Below the pieces are notes generated by a model, which was given only the letters and a program-made list of their open reading frames with translations, searched no databases and was not told the DNA's origin. A stretch of 64,000 nucleotides of DNA from Microlunatus parietis (GTDB lineage: Bacteria > Actinomycetota > Actinomycetes > Propionibacteriales > Propionibacteriaceae): positions 4,960,001-5,024,000 of the forward strand of contig NZ_JACCBU010000001.1 of assembly GCF_013407955.1 (NCBI RefSeq), in the 5' to 3' direction. Position numbers and translations under genes: made by a program. Positions 24,484 through 33,330 of this stretch are shown one piece after another (position 1 is the stretch's first letter; each line of letters begins with the position of its first letter).

Positions 24484-26499
24484 TCAGGCGCGGGTGACCT
24501 GGACGACCGAGGGGCGCGGGCCCCGCCAGTCGCCGCGGTCCGGGCGCGAGCCCTCCGGCACGTAGTCCGGGAAGAAGGACTGCTGCTCCTCCCAGGAGCC
24601 GTCCTCGCCCGGGTGCTGGACGGCCACGAACACCGAGCCGTCGAGGTCATGGATCACCGGGCCGCACGTCTCCGCTCCGCTCGGCACGGCGAGGAACTGG
24701 ACCAGATGGCCACGCTCCCTACCTTGCACCGGCACCCGGTAGAGGGCGTCACTCTTGCCGATTCCGCTCGGCGCCCCGTCGGTGGAGATCCACAGGTTGC
24801 CCGCGGAGTCGAACGCGACGTTGTCCGGTGACGAGATCGGAGCGACCGGACCGTCCCAGCCGCCGAAGTAGGTTCCCGACTCCTCCGGGTCGCCACAGAC
24901 CAGGAACAGGTTCCAATCGAACGTCGTCGCGTTGGCCGCGTTCTTGTGCTCGGTGATCTCGATGATGTGACCGTTCTTGTTCTGCGGCCGCGGGTTCGGC
25001 GCGTCGGTCCCCGGCTTGCCGTCGGTGCCGCGCTGCGAGTTGTTCGTGCAGGCCACGTACACCTTGCCGGTCCGCGGGTTCGGCTCGACGTCCTCGGGCC
25101 GGTCCATCGGGGTCGCCTTCATCTTGTCGGCGGCCAGCCGCGTGAACACCAGCACCTCTTCGATGCTCATGTCGGGCACCATCGACTTGCCGTTCTGGGT
25201 CAGCGGGATCCAGACGCCACGGCCGAGGTTGGCATTGTCAGGCTTCTGCTGGCCGCTGAACCGGGCCACGTAGAGGTCGCCCTCGGTCAGCAGGGTCAGG
25301 TTGTGCCGGCGGGCAGCGGCCGAGTCGCCCTTGCGGTACTTCTTCTTGGCGACGAACTTGTACAGGTAGTCGAACCGCTCATCGTCGCCCATGTAGGCCA
25401 CCACGGTGCCGTCGTCGTCCACCCGGACGTTCGCGCCCTCGTGCTTCATCCGGCCCATCGCGGTGTGCTTCCGGGGCGTCGAGGTCGGATCCATGGGGTC
25501 GATCTCGACGATGTAGCCGAACCGGTGGGGCTCGTTCACGTAGTCGGGGTTGGTGGCGTCGAACCGGGGGTCGACCTTCTCGAACCCGTACACGCTGCTG
25601 CCGGTGAGACCGTACCGGGCGTTCTCCGGTACGGCCGGATCGGCCTTGAAGTAGCCGTTGAAGTTCTCCTCGCCGGAGAGCACCGTGCCCCAGGGGGTGG
25701 TGCCACCGGCGCAGTTGTTGACCGTGCCGTACACCTTCTTGCCGGACGGGTCGGCGGCGGTCTTCAGCAGGTCCGTCCCGGCCGCCGGGCCGGTCAGGGA
25801 GAACAGCGAATACGCGGTGATCCGACGGTTCTTCTCGCCGCCGCGGACGTACTTCCACGGCTTCCCCTTGCCGCGGCGACGCAGCTCGACTACGGCGAAA
25901 CCGTGCGCGGCCATCAGGGTCCGGATCACCTCGAGTTCCTGGGCCTCGTTGTCGGTCGGCGGGAACATGATGTCGCGGTTGGTGTACTCGTGGTTGCAGA
26001 CCAGCAGGGCCTCACGGCCGGCGCGGTCGGTCACCATGATGTCCAGGTAGTCGTTGTTGTAGCCGAACTGCAGCTCCTGCGCTTCGGCGTTCGGGTGTTC
26101 CGGATCGAAGGCCGGAGAGTTGTGGAACAGCGGGTCGCCCCAGCGGATGATCGGCGTCCACTCATATCCCGGCGGCACCGTGAGCGCGTCCTTCGCCGCG
26201 TCCACCGGAGCGATCGGCTGGAACGAGAGCGGGCCACGGATCGTCGACTCGCCCGGCGCGCGGCGGCCCTCGGTGGCGGCCGCGAGCTGCGGTACCAGAG
26301 CGGGCGCTGCAGCCGTGGCGGCGAGAGCGCCACCCCCGATCAGCACGGCCCGCCGGCTCAGTTGTCCGCGCGCGATCTCGGCGAAGGTCGGCTCGGTGCT
26401 GGTGTTCGGCGGCGGGCTGGCGCAGGCGCTGTCACACTTCAGGTGACAGGTCACCGCGCTCCGGTTGCCATGGGTGTGGCCCAGCATGGGCAGGTTCAT
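24484..26499 (-). CDS. phoX: PhoX-family alkaline phosphatase (DUF839), Tat-exported
   Basis: 671 residues from ATG 26499, five bases after GGGAG; a GTG two codons earlier is too close. A Tat motif LSRRAVLIGGG lies at about residue 50 after a His/Cys-containing N-terminal region, which is longer than usual. The body shows the PhoX hallmarks: VCNHEYTNRDIMFP, TPWGTVLSGEENFNGYF, RMKHEGANVRVDDDG and EDVEPNPRTGKVYVACTNN. PhoX enzymes are Ca/Fe-dependent phosphomonoesterases that release phosphate outside the cell. No convincing PHO box was found in 26500-26680. Confidence 0.88.
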   Translation of the reverse strand: MNLPMLGHTHGNRSAVTCHLKCDSACASPPPNTSTEPTFAEIARGQLSRRAVLIGGGALAATAAAPALVPQLAAATEGRRAPGESTIRGPLSFQPIAPVDAAKDALTVPPGYEWTPIIRWGDPLFHNSPAFDPEHPNAEAQELQFGYNNDYLDIMVTDRAGREALLVCNHEYTNRDIMFPPTDNEAQELEVIRTLMAAHGFAVVELRRRGKGKPWKYVRGGEKNRRITAYSLFSLTGPAAGTDLLKTAADPSGKKVYGTVNNCAGGTTPWGTVLSGEENFNGYFKADPAVPENARYGLTGSSVYGFEKVDPRFDATNPDYVNEPHRFGYIVEIDPMDPTSTPRKHTAMGRMKHEGANVRVDDDGTVVAYMGDDERFDYLYKFVAKKKYRKGDSAAARRHNLTLLTEGDLYVARFSGQQKPDNANLGRGVWIPLTQNGKSMVPDMSIEEVLVFTRLAADKMKATPMDRPEDVEPNPRTGKVYVACTNNSQRGTDGKPGTDAPNPRPQNKNGHIIEITEHKNAANATTFDWNLFLVCGDPEESGTYFGGWDGPVAPISSPDNVAFDSAGNLWISTDGAPSGIGKSDALYRVPVQGRERGHLVQFLAVPSGAETCGPVIHDLDGSVFVAVQHPGEDGSWEEQQSFFPDYVPEGSRPDRGDWRGPRPSVVQVTRA

Positions 26500-26680
26500 G
26501 TGCACTCCCGAGAATGTCTGACCGGTGTGAGTCCGGTCGGGGTCTGGACAGCGCGAGCCTCTCCCTCGCCTGTGAACGTGCCAGCACGGTTAGGCGACGA
26601 GCAGATGAACTCCCGGGCGGGTCGTCACTCCGAGCCCCCGCGCTGAAACGGGTGCGACGGCGGTGGCAGGATGGACCGCT

Positions 26681-27190
26681 ATGTCGCGGCGCCGCGGTCT
26701 CACCGAGACCGACAACTACCAGCAGGTGGTGCAGTCCTACGTCGCGGCCGGCGGTGACGAGCAGGTCCAGCAGGTGATCACCGCGGTGCACCGGCTGTCC
26801 CGGCGGCTGAACCAGTCCTACGACCGGCAGCTGGCCGACCTCGACGTGTCGACGGGGGAGTGGGCGGTGCTGGCCGAACTGGCCCGGGCGAACGGCGAGG
26901 CGCTGACGCCGAGCCGGCTGGCCGAAGCCGCGGGCGTCGCGCCGTCCTCGATGACGCACCGGCTGGACGGCATGGTGCAGCGCGGTCTGGTCACCAGGGA
27001 AGGGGATCCGGGCAACCGGACCCGGGTCCTGGTCCGGCTGGCCGAGCCCGGCTGGCAGCTGTTCACGACCTCGATCCAGCAGGCCAACGTGGTCGAGTCC
27101 GAGGTGCTGTCCGCGCTCACCCCGGCCCAGCTGCGCGACCTGGCCGGACTGCTGGAACGCCTGCTGGCCAACCTCGACAGCCTGAAATAG
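26681..27190 (+). CDS. MarR-family transcriptional regulator
   Basis: 169 residues from ATG 26681, with CAGGA 8 bases upstream; the frame also allows a GTG at 26663. The winged helix is visible in LTPSRLAEAAGVAPSSMTHR and the wing REGDPGNRTRVLVRLAE. The N-terminal YQQVVQSYVAAGGDEQVQQV forms the dimerisation helix. It is upstream of the purine permease on the same strand (48 bases) and divergent from PhoX, so either may be its target. Confidence 0.88.
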   Translation: MSRRRGLTETDNYQQVVQSYVAAGGDEQVQQVITAVHRLSRRLNQSYDRQLADLDVSTGEWAVLAELARANGEALTPSRLAEAAGVAPSSMTHRLDGMVQRGLVTREGDPGNRTRVLVRLAEPGWQLFTTSIQQANVVESEVLSALTPAQLRDLAGLLERLLANLDSLK

Positions 27191-27237
27191 CGGGTACGCC
27201 GGGCGCGGCACCGGGGTCGTCGGCAAGAATGCCCTCC

Positions 27238-28776
27238 ATGGTTACGAAGTCGCCCAAGGCTGCTCCGCCCACCGGACCGGACGATCGACCGATCGGCGCG
27301 CTGGACAACTACTTCCAGATCAGCGCCCGCGGCTCGACCGTGGGCCGGGAGATCCGCGGCGGCATCGTCACCTTCTTCACGATGTCGTACATCCTGGCGT
27401 TGAATCCGTTGATCATCGGGACGAAGCCGGACGGCTCCGGGAACCTGCTCGGCGGGCTGCCGTACCTGGACCAGGCGGGCGCGGTGATCGACGCCAACGT
27501 CAATCAGGCCACGACGATGGTGGCCGCCGCGACGGCCCTGATCGCCGGGTTGATGACGATCGCGATGGGCGTCTTCGGCCGGTTCCCGATCGGCATCGCG
27601 ACCGGCCTCGGGCTGAACGCGCTGCTGGCCGTGGTGATCGCGCCGCAGATGACCTGGCCGCAGGCGATGGGGCTGATCCTGATCGAGGGCATCCTGATCG
27701 CGATCTTGGTCCTGACCGGCTTCCGGACCGCGGTGTTCCGGGCCGTGCCGCGATCACTGCGGACCGGCATCTCGGTCGGCATCGGCCTGTTCATCTGCTT
27801 CGTCGGCCTGGTCGACGGCGGCATCGTCCGCAAGCCCGAGGGGGCGCCGCCGGTCGAACTCGGCATCAACGGTTCGCTGATCGGCTGGCCGATGCTGGTC
27901 TTCGTGATCGGCCTGTTCGGCGTCGCGATCCTGTACGCGAAGCGGGTCAAGGGCGCCATGCTGATCTCCATCCTCGGCGCCACCGTGATCGCCCTGGTGA
28001 TCGAACTGATCGGACAGATCGGCGGCAAGACCGACGACAACCCGGCCGGCTGGGTGCTGAACAAGCCCGAGTTCACCGGTGCGCTGTCGGTACCGAATCT
28101 GGGGTTGATCGGCCAGGTCGACCCGTTCGGCGCGTTCGGGGCCGCGTTCGCCGAGGGCTTCAAGATCAACATCTTCGTACCGCTGCTGCTGTTGGTGTTC
28201 GCGCTGCTGCTGGCCGACTTCTTCGACACCATGGGCACCGTTGTCGCGGTCGGCGCCGAGGGCAACCTGCTGGACCGTCGCGGCAACCCGCCGTACCTGT
28301 CCCGGATCCTGTTCGTCGACTCGGTCGCCGCCGCGGCCGGCGGCGTCGGCTCGGTCTCCTCCAACACCTCCTACATCGAGTCCGCGGCCGGCGTCGGCGA
28401 GGGCGCCCGGACCGGCCTGGCCTCGGTGGTCACCGGCGTCGGCTTCCTGCTCGCGATGTTCTTCGCGCCGTTGATCAACCTGGTCCCGTCGGAGGCGGCC
28501 ACGCCGGCCCTGGTCTTCGTCGGCTTCCTCATGATCAGCCAGGTGGTCAAGGTGGACTGGACCGACATCGAGGAAGGCCTGCCGGCGTTCCTGACCATGG
28601 TGCTGATGCCGTTCACGTTCTCGATCACCATCGGGATCGGCGCCGGCTTCATCATGTACACGGTGCTGAAGCTGGTCCGCGGGAAGGCCCGCAAGGTCCA
28701 TCCGGTGATGTACGTCGTCGCGGGCGCTTTCGTCATCTACTTCATCCAGGGGCTGCTGGTCCAGGCCGTCGGCTGA
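27238..28776 (+). CDS. NCS2 purine permease, AzgA-like
   Basis: 512 residues with about 12-13 hydrophobic segments. GGIVTFFTMSYILALNPLII and GIATGLGLNALLAV are signatures of the AzgA subgroup (adenine, guanine, hypoxanthine uptake), and LLADFFDTMGTVVAVGAEGN plus VGSVSSNTSYIESAAGVGEG form the conserved substrate-binding helices. It is a proton-coupled transporter in the inner membrane. The upstream MarR gene may control it. No purine salvage gene is adjacent. Confidence 0.92.
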   Translation: MVTKSPKAAPPTGPDDRPIGALDNYFQISARGSTVGREIRGGIVTFFTMSYILALNPLIIGTKPDGSGNLLGGLPYLDQAGAVIDANVNQATTMVAAATALIAGLMTIAMGVFGRFPIGIATGLGLNALLAVVIAPQMTWPQAMGLILIEGILIAILVLTGFRTAVFRAVPRSLRTGISVGIGLFICFVGLVDGGIVRKPEGAPPVELGINGSLIGWPMLVFVIGLFGVAILYAKRVKGAMLISILGATVIALVIELIGQIGGKTDDNPAGWVLNKPEFTGALSVPNLGLIGQVDPFGAFGAAFAEGFKINIFVPLLLLVFALLLADFFDTMGTVVAVGAEGNLLDRRGNPPYLSRILFVDSVAAAAGGVGSVSSNTSYIESAAGVGEGARTGLASVVTGVGFLLAMFFAPLINLVPSEAATPALVFVGFLMISQVVKVDWTDIEEGLPAFLTMVLMPFTFSITIGIGAGFIMYTVLKLVRGKARKVHPVMYVVAGAFVIYFIQGLLVQAVG

Positions 28777-28813
28777 CTCGGGACCCGTGGAGGAATAACA
28801 GCACGCACCGCCG

Positions 28814-28866
28814 CGCGACGCGAATCGTGGAGGACCAGCGGTACCCGCCGGTCTTGTGGCGTCGCG
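28814..28866. repeat. 53-bp inverted repeat after permease gene
   Basis: CGCGACGC (28814-28821) and GCGTCGCG (28859-28866) are perfect arms, and GACCAGCGG / CCGCCGGTC form an inner stem. The structure lies 38 bases after the permease stop and could end transcription. The gap 28777-29279 contains no gene. Confidence 0.5.
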
Positions 28867-28961
28867 ATTGCCGCCGCGCGCACGGTGGCGAGTTGCGCGC
28901 CACCACAGGCACGGCGTGCCCCGCGGCCCGGCGGCCCCACCCTCGAGTCTGCCCAATGCGC

Positions 28962-29019
28962 CGAGTGTGAGGTTATGCACGTACGAAATCGATTTCCAAC
29001 GGCCGTAACGCCACACTCG
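28962..29019. repeat. 58-bp inverted repeat (element B)
   Basis: CGAGTGTG (28962-28969) and CACACTCG (29012-29019) are perfect ends; inside, GTTA pairs with TAAC, and the centre holds the perfect 12-bp palindrome GAAATCGATTTC (28985-28996). The 10-mer GAAATCGATT is shared with element A at 2839-2920. The rest of the gap up to 29279 has an AT-rich stretch at about 29200-29235 that may be the promoter of the next gene. Confidence 0.6.
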
Positions 29020-29279
29020 ATTGGCGTCCTTGTCGGCCACTGCGACATCTTCGGCGTCGCGCCGTGGATCGCCGGGAAGTCCAGGCTCCGCCGGCTTGCG
29101 CCACACCGGAATGACTCACTTGTGCCCTTCAAGATCAACTTCCGTCAGCTGATCAGACCTGCCTGAACTTATCGGCGATCCCAATGACGATGGTTTGCAG
29201 TTGTAATTAGTGTTGCTAACGAATATTCTGGAGGAGGCGCGGGGAATCTGAAGTTGATCATGGACAGGGTGGCTGGAGT

Positions 29280-30665
29280 TTGAGTCTGGATACGGGACCG
29301 AAGCGAACGGGCCTCTCGGCCGACACCGATCACGAGGCCACCGCTCCCGTACCCGTATCCACCGAGACCGCCGAACCGCCCGCGCCCGCCGCAGCCGAGA
29401 AGCCGGATCGCACCGGCATGTTCGCCGCTCTGCAGCTGCCGAACTACCGGATCTTCCTCGGTGGATCGTTCATCTCCAACATCGGCACCTGGATGCAGCG
29501 GGTCGCCCAGGACTGGCTGGTCCTCGAGCTGTCCGGCGGCTCCGGTCTCGCGGTCGGCATCACCACGGCCCTGCAGTTCCTGCCGATGCTGCTGCTGTCC
29601 CCGTACGGCGGACTGCTCGCCGACCGCTTCGACAAGCGGACCATCCTGCGGATCACTCAGGCCTGGATGGCGCTCGCCGCGGCGGCACTCGGCCTGCTGG
29701 CGGTCACCGGCACCGCGGTCACCTGGCACGTCTACCTGATCGCGTTCCTGTTCGGCCTCGGCACCGCGATCGACAACCCGTCCCGGCAGGCCTTCGTCAA
29801 CGAAGTGGTCGGGTCGAAGCACCTGGCCAACGCGATCGGGCTCAACTCGGCCACGTTCCACGCCAGCCGGATCGTCGGCCCGGCGCTGGCCGGTCTGGTG
29901 ATCGCGGTGTTCGGCAGCGGCTGGGCGATCCTGTCCAACGCCGTCACGTACGCCGCCTTCATCGCCGCCCTCGGTCTGGTCGATCCGGCCAGGCTGCAGA
30001 TCACCCAGCGGCCGCCGCGGGCGAAGCGGCAGATCCGCGAGGGCTTCTCCTACGTCCTCGGCAACCCGGAGATCCTGCTCGTCATGTGCGTGGCGTTCTT
30101 CGTCGGCACGTTCGGCATGAACTTCCAGATGACCTCGGCCCTGATGGCGCAGCAGGAGTTCCACAAGGGCGCCCAGGAGTACGGCATCCTCGGCACGATC
30201 ATGGCCGTCGGCTCGCTCACCGGGGCCCTGCTCGCGGCCCGCCGCCGGACCGCGCCGCGCGGCCGGTTCATCGTCAAGATGGCGATCCTGTTCGGCCTGA
30301 TTCTGATCATCACCGGACTGATGCCGAGCTACCTCACGTACGCGCTGATCCTGCCGATCACCGGCTTCGTCGCGCTGCTGACGATGACCGCCTCCAACGC
30401 GGCGATCCAGCTCAGTGTCGATCCGCAGCTGCGCGGCCGGGTGATGGCCCTCTACGCGATGGTGATGATGGGCGGAACCCCGATCGGCGCGCCGATCCTG
30501 GGCTGGCTGGGCGAGCTGTTCGGGCCGCGCTGGACCCTGCTGGCCGGCGGCGGGCTGACCGTCCTCGGCGTCGCCCTGTCGGCGCTGATCCTGGCCCGGC
30601 GGCAGCAGATCAGAATCGTGCCGGTGCTCAGCCCGCGGCCGCACTTCGAGCTCCGTGACCGCTGA
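29280..30665 (+). CDS. MFS transporter, EntS/MFS_3 type
   Basis: 461 residues from a TTG at 29280. After a 45-residue Pro/Thr-rich tail, MFAALQLPNYRIFLGGSFIS and WMQRVAQDWLVLELS begin the transporter domain, close to the protein at 9729-11183. GGLLADRFDKRTIL is the MFS loop 2-3 motif. ATG 29419 (MFAALQ) is a possible internal start. A seven-codon frame MDRVAGV at 29260-29283 overlaps the TTG by TTGA, a layout seen in translational coupling. The substrate is unknown; siderophore or drug export is typical of the family. Confidence 0.85.
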   Translation: MSLDTGPKRTGLSADTDHEATAPVPVSTETAEPPAPAAAEKPDRTGMFAALQLPNYRIFLGGSFISNIGTWMQRVAQDWLVLELSGGSGLAVGITTALQFLPMLLLSPYGGLLADRFDKRTILRITQAWMALAAAALGLLAVTGTAVTWHVYLIAFLFGLGTAIDNPSRQAFVNEVVGSKHLANAIGLNSATFHASRIVGPALAGLVIAVFGSGWAILSNAVTYAAFIAALGLVDPARLQITQRPPRAKRQIREGFSYVLGNPEILLVMCVAFFVGTFGMNFQMTSALMAQQEFHKGAQEYGILGTIMAVGSLTGALLAARRRTAPRGRFIVKMAILFGLILIITGLMPSYLTYALILPITGFVALLTMTASNAAIQLSVDPQLRGRVMALYAMVMMGGTPIGAPILGWLGELFGPRWTLLAGGGLTVLGVALSALILARRQQIRIVPVLSPRPHFELRDR

Positions 30666-30751
30666 CAATCCGGCCGTGTGAACATCTTCCGCACGACAAG
30701 CAATCGAGGTTAATGTCAGACACGTCCGATACCGCTTGTCGAGGAGGACCC

Positions 30752-31540
30752 ATGTCTCTGCGGACCCCAACCCCACTCAATCGCCGGCGCCTGCTCGGGC
30801 TCGCCGCCGGCCTGGCTCCGGTCGCCGTGCTCGGCGCGCCGGCTGTCGCGGCCGCGGCTCCACGCGGCACCGAACCACTCGTCAGCACCCGGGCCGTCCG
30901 GGACGCCGACTTCCGTCCGGCCACTGCGCGCGAGGTCGAGGAGGCCCGGCAGGTCGCCTCGCCCACGATCAGTCGCACCGATCCCGCTCAGGTACGGCGA
31001 GCGGTCGCGGCCCAGCTCGAGGACGCCGCCGCGGACGGCAACGTCGTCGTCGAGATCGACTTCCAGTACCAGGAGACCGGCTACTGGTGCGGCCCGGCCG
31101 CGACCCGGCACGCCCTGTCCGCGCGCGGCGTGAATGTGTCCCAGCAGCAGATGGCCAACGAGCTGCCGACCACCACCAACGGCACCGACTGGATCGGCCA
31201 GGTGACCCGGGTGCTGACGAACTACGTCGGCTGGTACGAGACCAAGGAGATGCCGAACGACCCGCCGACCCAGGCCCAGCGGGACCTGCTCTGGCGGGAC
31301 GTCATGCTCGACCTCGACAAGGGGTACGCCCTGGTCGCCAACATCGTCGCGCCGGCCAGCAACCACCCGCCGGGCTACCCGAACTACACGATCTGGCACT
31401 ACTTCACCGTGATCGGCTACAACCCCGGCAACCAGGACGTGCTGATCGCCGACTCGGCCGGGTTCGCCCCGACCGCGACGTACTGGCTCACCTTCAACCA
31501 ACTGGCCACCTTGATCCCGCCGAAGGGCTACAGCGCCTGA
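30752..31540 (+). CDS. Secreted C39-like papain-fold protein (Tat signal)
   Basis: 262 residues from ATG 30752 with GAGGAGG 5 bases upstream. A Tat motif NRRRLLGLAAG and hydrophobic stretch to VAAAAP direct export. The C39-like peptidase domain shows DFQYQETGYWCGPAATRHAL with the active Cys, a His in TIWHYFTVIGY and an Asp in LIADSAGF, giving a full Cys-His-Asp set. Members of this group cleave peptides or act as structural cell-surface proteins. It lies 53 bases upstream of the ECF sigma gene on the same strand, but its own promoter lacks the ECF-type elements seen there. Confidence 0.82.
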   Translation: MSLRTPTPLNRRRLLGLAAGLAPVAVLGAPAVAAAAPRGTEPLVSTRAVRDADFRPATAREVEEARQVASPTISRTDPAQVRRAVAAQLEDAAADGNVVVEIDFQYQETGYWCGPAATRHALSARGVNVSQQQMANELPTTTNGTDWIGQVTRVLTNYVGWYETKEMPNDPPTQAQRDLLWRDVMLDLDKGYALVANIVAPASNHPPGYPNYTIWHYFTVIGYNPGNQDVLIADSAGFAPTATYWLTFNQLATLIPPKGYSA

Positions 31541-31559
31541 CCCCGTGAAGGTCGGCGGT

Positions 31560-31587
31560 TGAACCGGGCCGCCGTCGGTTCCGTGTT
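31560..31587 (+). promoter_or_regulatory. ECF-type promoter P1 of the sigma gene
   Basis: TGAACC (31560-31565), a 16-base spacer and CGTGTT (31582-31587) match the -35/-10 layout of ECF promoters of the SigL kind. Transcription would begin at about 31593-31595, at or beside the GTG start codon, so the sigma mRNA is probably leaderless. The same elements recur at 32799-32826. Confidence 0.7.
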
Positions 31588-31593
31588 GGAAGG

Positions 31594-32112
31594 GTGGACC
31601 TTCCACGCGCGGACGAGGCACTGCTGCGCGATCTGTTCGATCGACACGCGGCGGCCCTGCTGCGGTATCTGCTGCCGCTCACCGACGGTGACCGGGGCCG
31701 CGCCGAGGACCTGGTCCAGGAGACGCTGCTGCGCGCCTGGCGACATCCCGAGGTGCTGGCCCGGCGCGGCCCGATCCGGCCCTGGCTCTACACCGTGGCG
31801 CGAAATCTCGCCGTCGACGCGCATCGGGCCCGCTCGGCGCGGCCGCGCGAGGTATCCGACGCGGCCCTGGTGACGATGCCCGATCCGACCGCGGACCTGG
31901 ACCGGACGGTGCTGGGCTGGGCGATCGCCGAGGTGCTGGCCGCCCTGCGTCCGGAGCATCGGCAGGTGTTGATCGAGACCTACTTCCGGGCCCACACGGT
32001 GGCCGAGGCGGCCGCGATCCTGAAGATCCCGCCGGGCACGGTGAAGTCCCGCACCTACTACGCGCTGCGGGCCTTCCGGCTGCTCTGCGAGGAACGAGGG
32101 CTGTTGCCGTGA
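31594..32112 (+). CDS. ECF RNA polymerase sigma factor (SigL-like)
   Basis: 172 residues from a GTG at 31594. Region 2 is seen in DLFDRHAAALLRYLLP and AEDLVQETLLRAWRHP, region 4 in LRPEHRQVLIETYFRAHTVA and IPPGTVKSRTYYALRAF. The next gene, overlapping by four bases, encodes a zinc-type anti-sigma factor, so activity is probably released by redox or envelope stress. The GTG lies directly after an ECF-type promoter, consistent with autoregulation and leaderless translation. Resemblance to M. tuberculosis SigL-RslA is by gene order and promoter form; orthology is not proven. Confidence 0.9.
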   Translation: MDLPRADEALLRDLFDRHAAALLRYLLPLTDGDRGRAEDLVQETLLRAWRHPEVLARRGPIRPWLYTVARNLAVDAHRARSARPREVSDAALVTMPDPTADLDRTVLGWAIAEVLAALRPEHRQVLIETYFRAHTVAEAAAILKIPPGTVKSRTYYALRAFRLLCEERGLLP

Positions 32113-32801
32113 ACTGCGACCAGGCCAGGCTGAGCCTCGGTGCCTACCTGTTCGGCGCGATCGATCGGGCCGAAGGTGTCGAGGTCGAGGAACACGTACG
32201 GGACTGCCCGGCCTGTCGGGCCGAGCTCGCCGATCTGGCCGAACTGCCGCCGCTGCTGGACCGGCTGACCCCGGCCGACGTCGAGCGGCTGGAGCACGGC
32301 TTCGCGGGCGAGGATCCCGGCGCGCAGACCGTGACCGAGCTGCGGCCCTCACCGGACCTGCTGGACCGCTTGCTCGCCGCGGCCTCCCGGCGGCACCGCT
32401 GGCGGCGGCTGCTGGTCTCGGTCGCCGTCGCGGCCGCAGTGCTGACGGCCGCGCTCGGTGGCGGCTCGATGATCTTGAGCCTGATCCGGCCGGCGCCGCC
32501 GGACCAGGTCGTCGTGCTGACCGGGGCCGACCCCGGCACGCAGGTGCACGGCCAGGCGCGGCTCACCGCACGACCCTGGGGTACGTCGATCACGGTGGAC
32601 ATCGCCGGGCTGCCGGCGGGCACCGAGTGCAGCCTGGTCGCGGTCGCCGCCGACGGGCGCCGCCAGTCGCTCGGCGCCTGGGAGGCCGACTACTCCGGCA
32701 CCGCGGACGTCACCGTGGCCACCAGCTACTCGCTGTCCGAGATCGCGTCCCTGGTGATCAACGACCGTGATCACGAACCGCTGCTCCGGCTCCGGCGGTG
32801 A
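32109..32801 (+). CDS. Membrane-bound zinc anti-sigma factor
   Basis: 230 residues, GTGA overlap with the sigma gene. The zinc motif H29-x3-C33-x2-C36 (EEHVRDCPACRAEL) with C3 forms the ZAS/zf-HC2 domain that holds the sigma factor. One transmembrane segment at about 100-122 (LLVSVAVAAAVLTAALGGGS) precedes an extracytoplasmic domain with beta-rich repeats (TSITVDIAGLPAGTECSLVA), as in RslA-type proteins. The stop codon is inside the -35 element of the next promoter. Confidence 0.9.
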   Translation: MNCDQARLSLGAYLFGAIDRAEGVEVEEHVRDCPACRAELADLAELPPLLDRLTPADVERLEHGFAGEDPGAQTVTELRPSPDLLDRLLAAASRRHRWRRLLVSVAVAAAVLTAALGGGSMILSLIRPAPPDQVVVLTGADPGTQVHGQARLTARPWGTSITVDIAGLPAGTECSLVAVAADGRRQSLGAWEADYSGTADVTVATSYSLSEIASLVINDRDHEPLLRLRR

Positions 32802-32826
32802 ACCGTACCGGCCCGGGATCCGTGAC
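32799..32826 (+). promoter_or_regulatory. ECF-type promoter P2 of the lipoprotein-cytochrome pair
   Basis: TGAACC (32799-32804), exactly 16 bases, then CGTGAC (32821-32826): the same -35, spacer length and CGTG core as at 31560-31587. It lies in the 73-base gap before the lipoprotein gene. A GGCGGCAC/GTGCCGCC hairpin between promoter and start codon may add control. Confidence 0.7.
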
Positions 32827-32874
32827 AGGGAAGGACGGACGGCGGCACCGTGCCGCCGCCGCAGAGGAGTGATC

Positions 32875-33330
32875 ATGTCCACCGAACTCTCCCTCACCCG
32901 CCAGGTGGTGCTCAGGGTCAGCGCGCTCCTGGCCGGGGTCGTGCTGGCCGGCTGCGGCCCGCTGTATGCCCAGCCCGGAGCCGGTACGGACTCGGGCGCC
33001 ACGCTGGCGATCACCGAGCCGGGCGACAACGCCTCGGTGACGCAACCGTTCACGCTCAAGGTCGAATCGAGCGAGGAGCTCGGCCCGCCCGAGTCGGGCC
33101 GGCACCACGTCCACCTGTCCTTCGACGGCAACGCCGACGACTACACCGTCGAGCCGGACGGCGAGATGATCATCGATCAACTGGCTCCCGGCCGGCACAC
33201 GATCAAGGTCACCCTGCAGCATGCCGATCACTCGTCGGCCGGCGCGGAGGACGAGATCACCGTCACCGTGACCGACGGTGCCGCACCGCCGACGGAACAG
33301 GATCAGGGTTCCGACGGCTATGGCTACTGA
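32875..33330 (+). CDS. Lipoprotein with DUF4399-like domain
   Basis: 151 residues from ATG 32875 with GAGGAG upstream. The signal peptide ends in lipobox LAGC with C27, so it is anchored outside the membrane. The mature part is a beta-sandwich-like domain with HHVHLSFDGNADDYTVEPDG, then PGRHTIKVTLQHADHSSAG, resembling DUF4399, whose conserved His residues suggest metal or heme contact. Its stop overlaps the start of the cytochrome b gene, and an ECF-type promoter precedes it, so it is a direct sigma target and likely partner of the cytochrome. Confidence 0.75.
   Translation: MSTELSLTRQVVLRVSALLAGVVLAGCGPLYAQPGAGTDSGATLAITEPGDNASVTQPFTLKVESSEELGPPESGRHHVHLSFDGNADDYTVEPDGEMIIDQLAPGRHTIKVTLQHADHSSAGAEDEITVTVTDGAAPPTEQDQGSDGYGY

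Noticed and set aside
26500-26680. A PHO box upstream of phoX
   Set aside because: Only one weak GTTCAC half-site on the minus strand was seen; no direct repeats with the right spacing.
30679-30706. A possible third ECF promoter before the C39-like peptidase (TGAACA at 30679)
   Set aside because: Sixteen bases downstream the sequence is CAATCG, without the CGT core, so it does not match the two good promoters.
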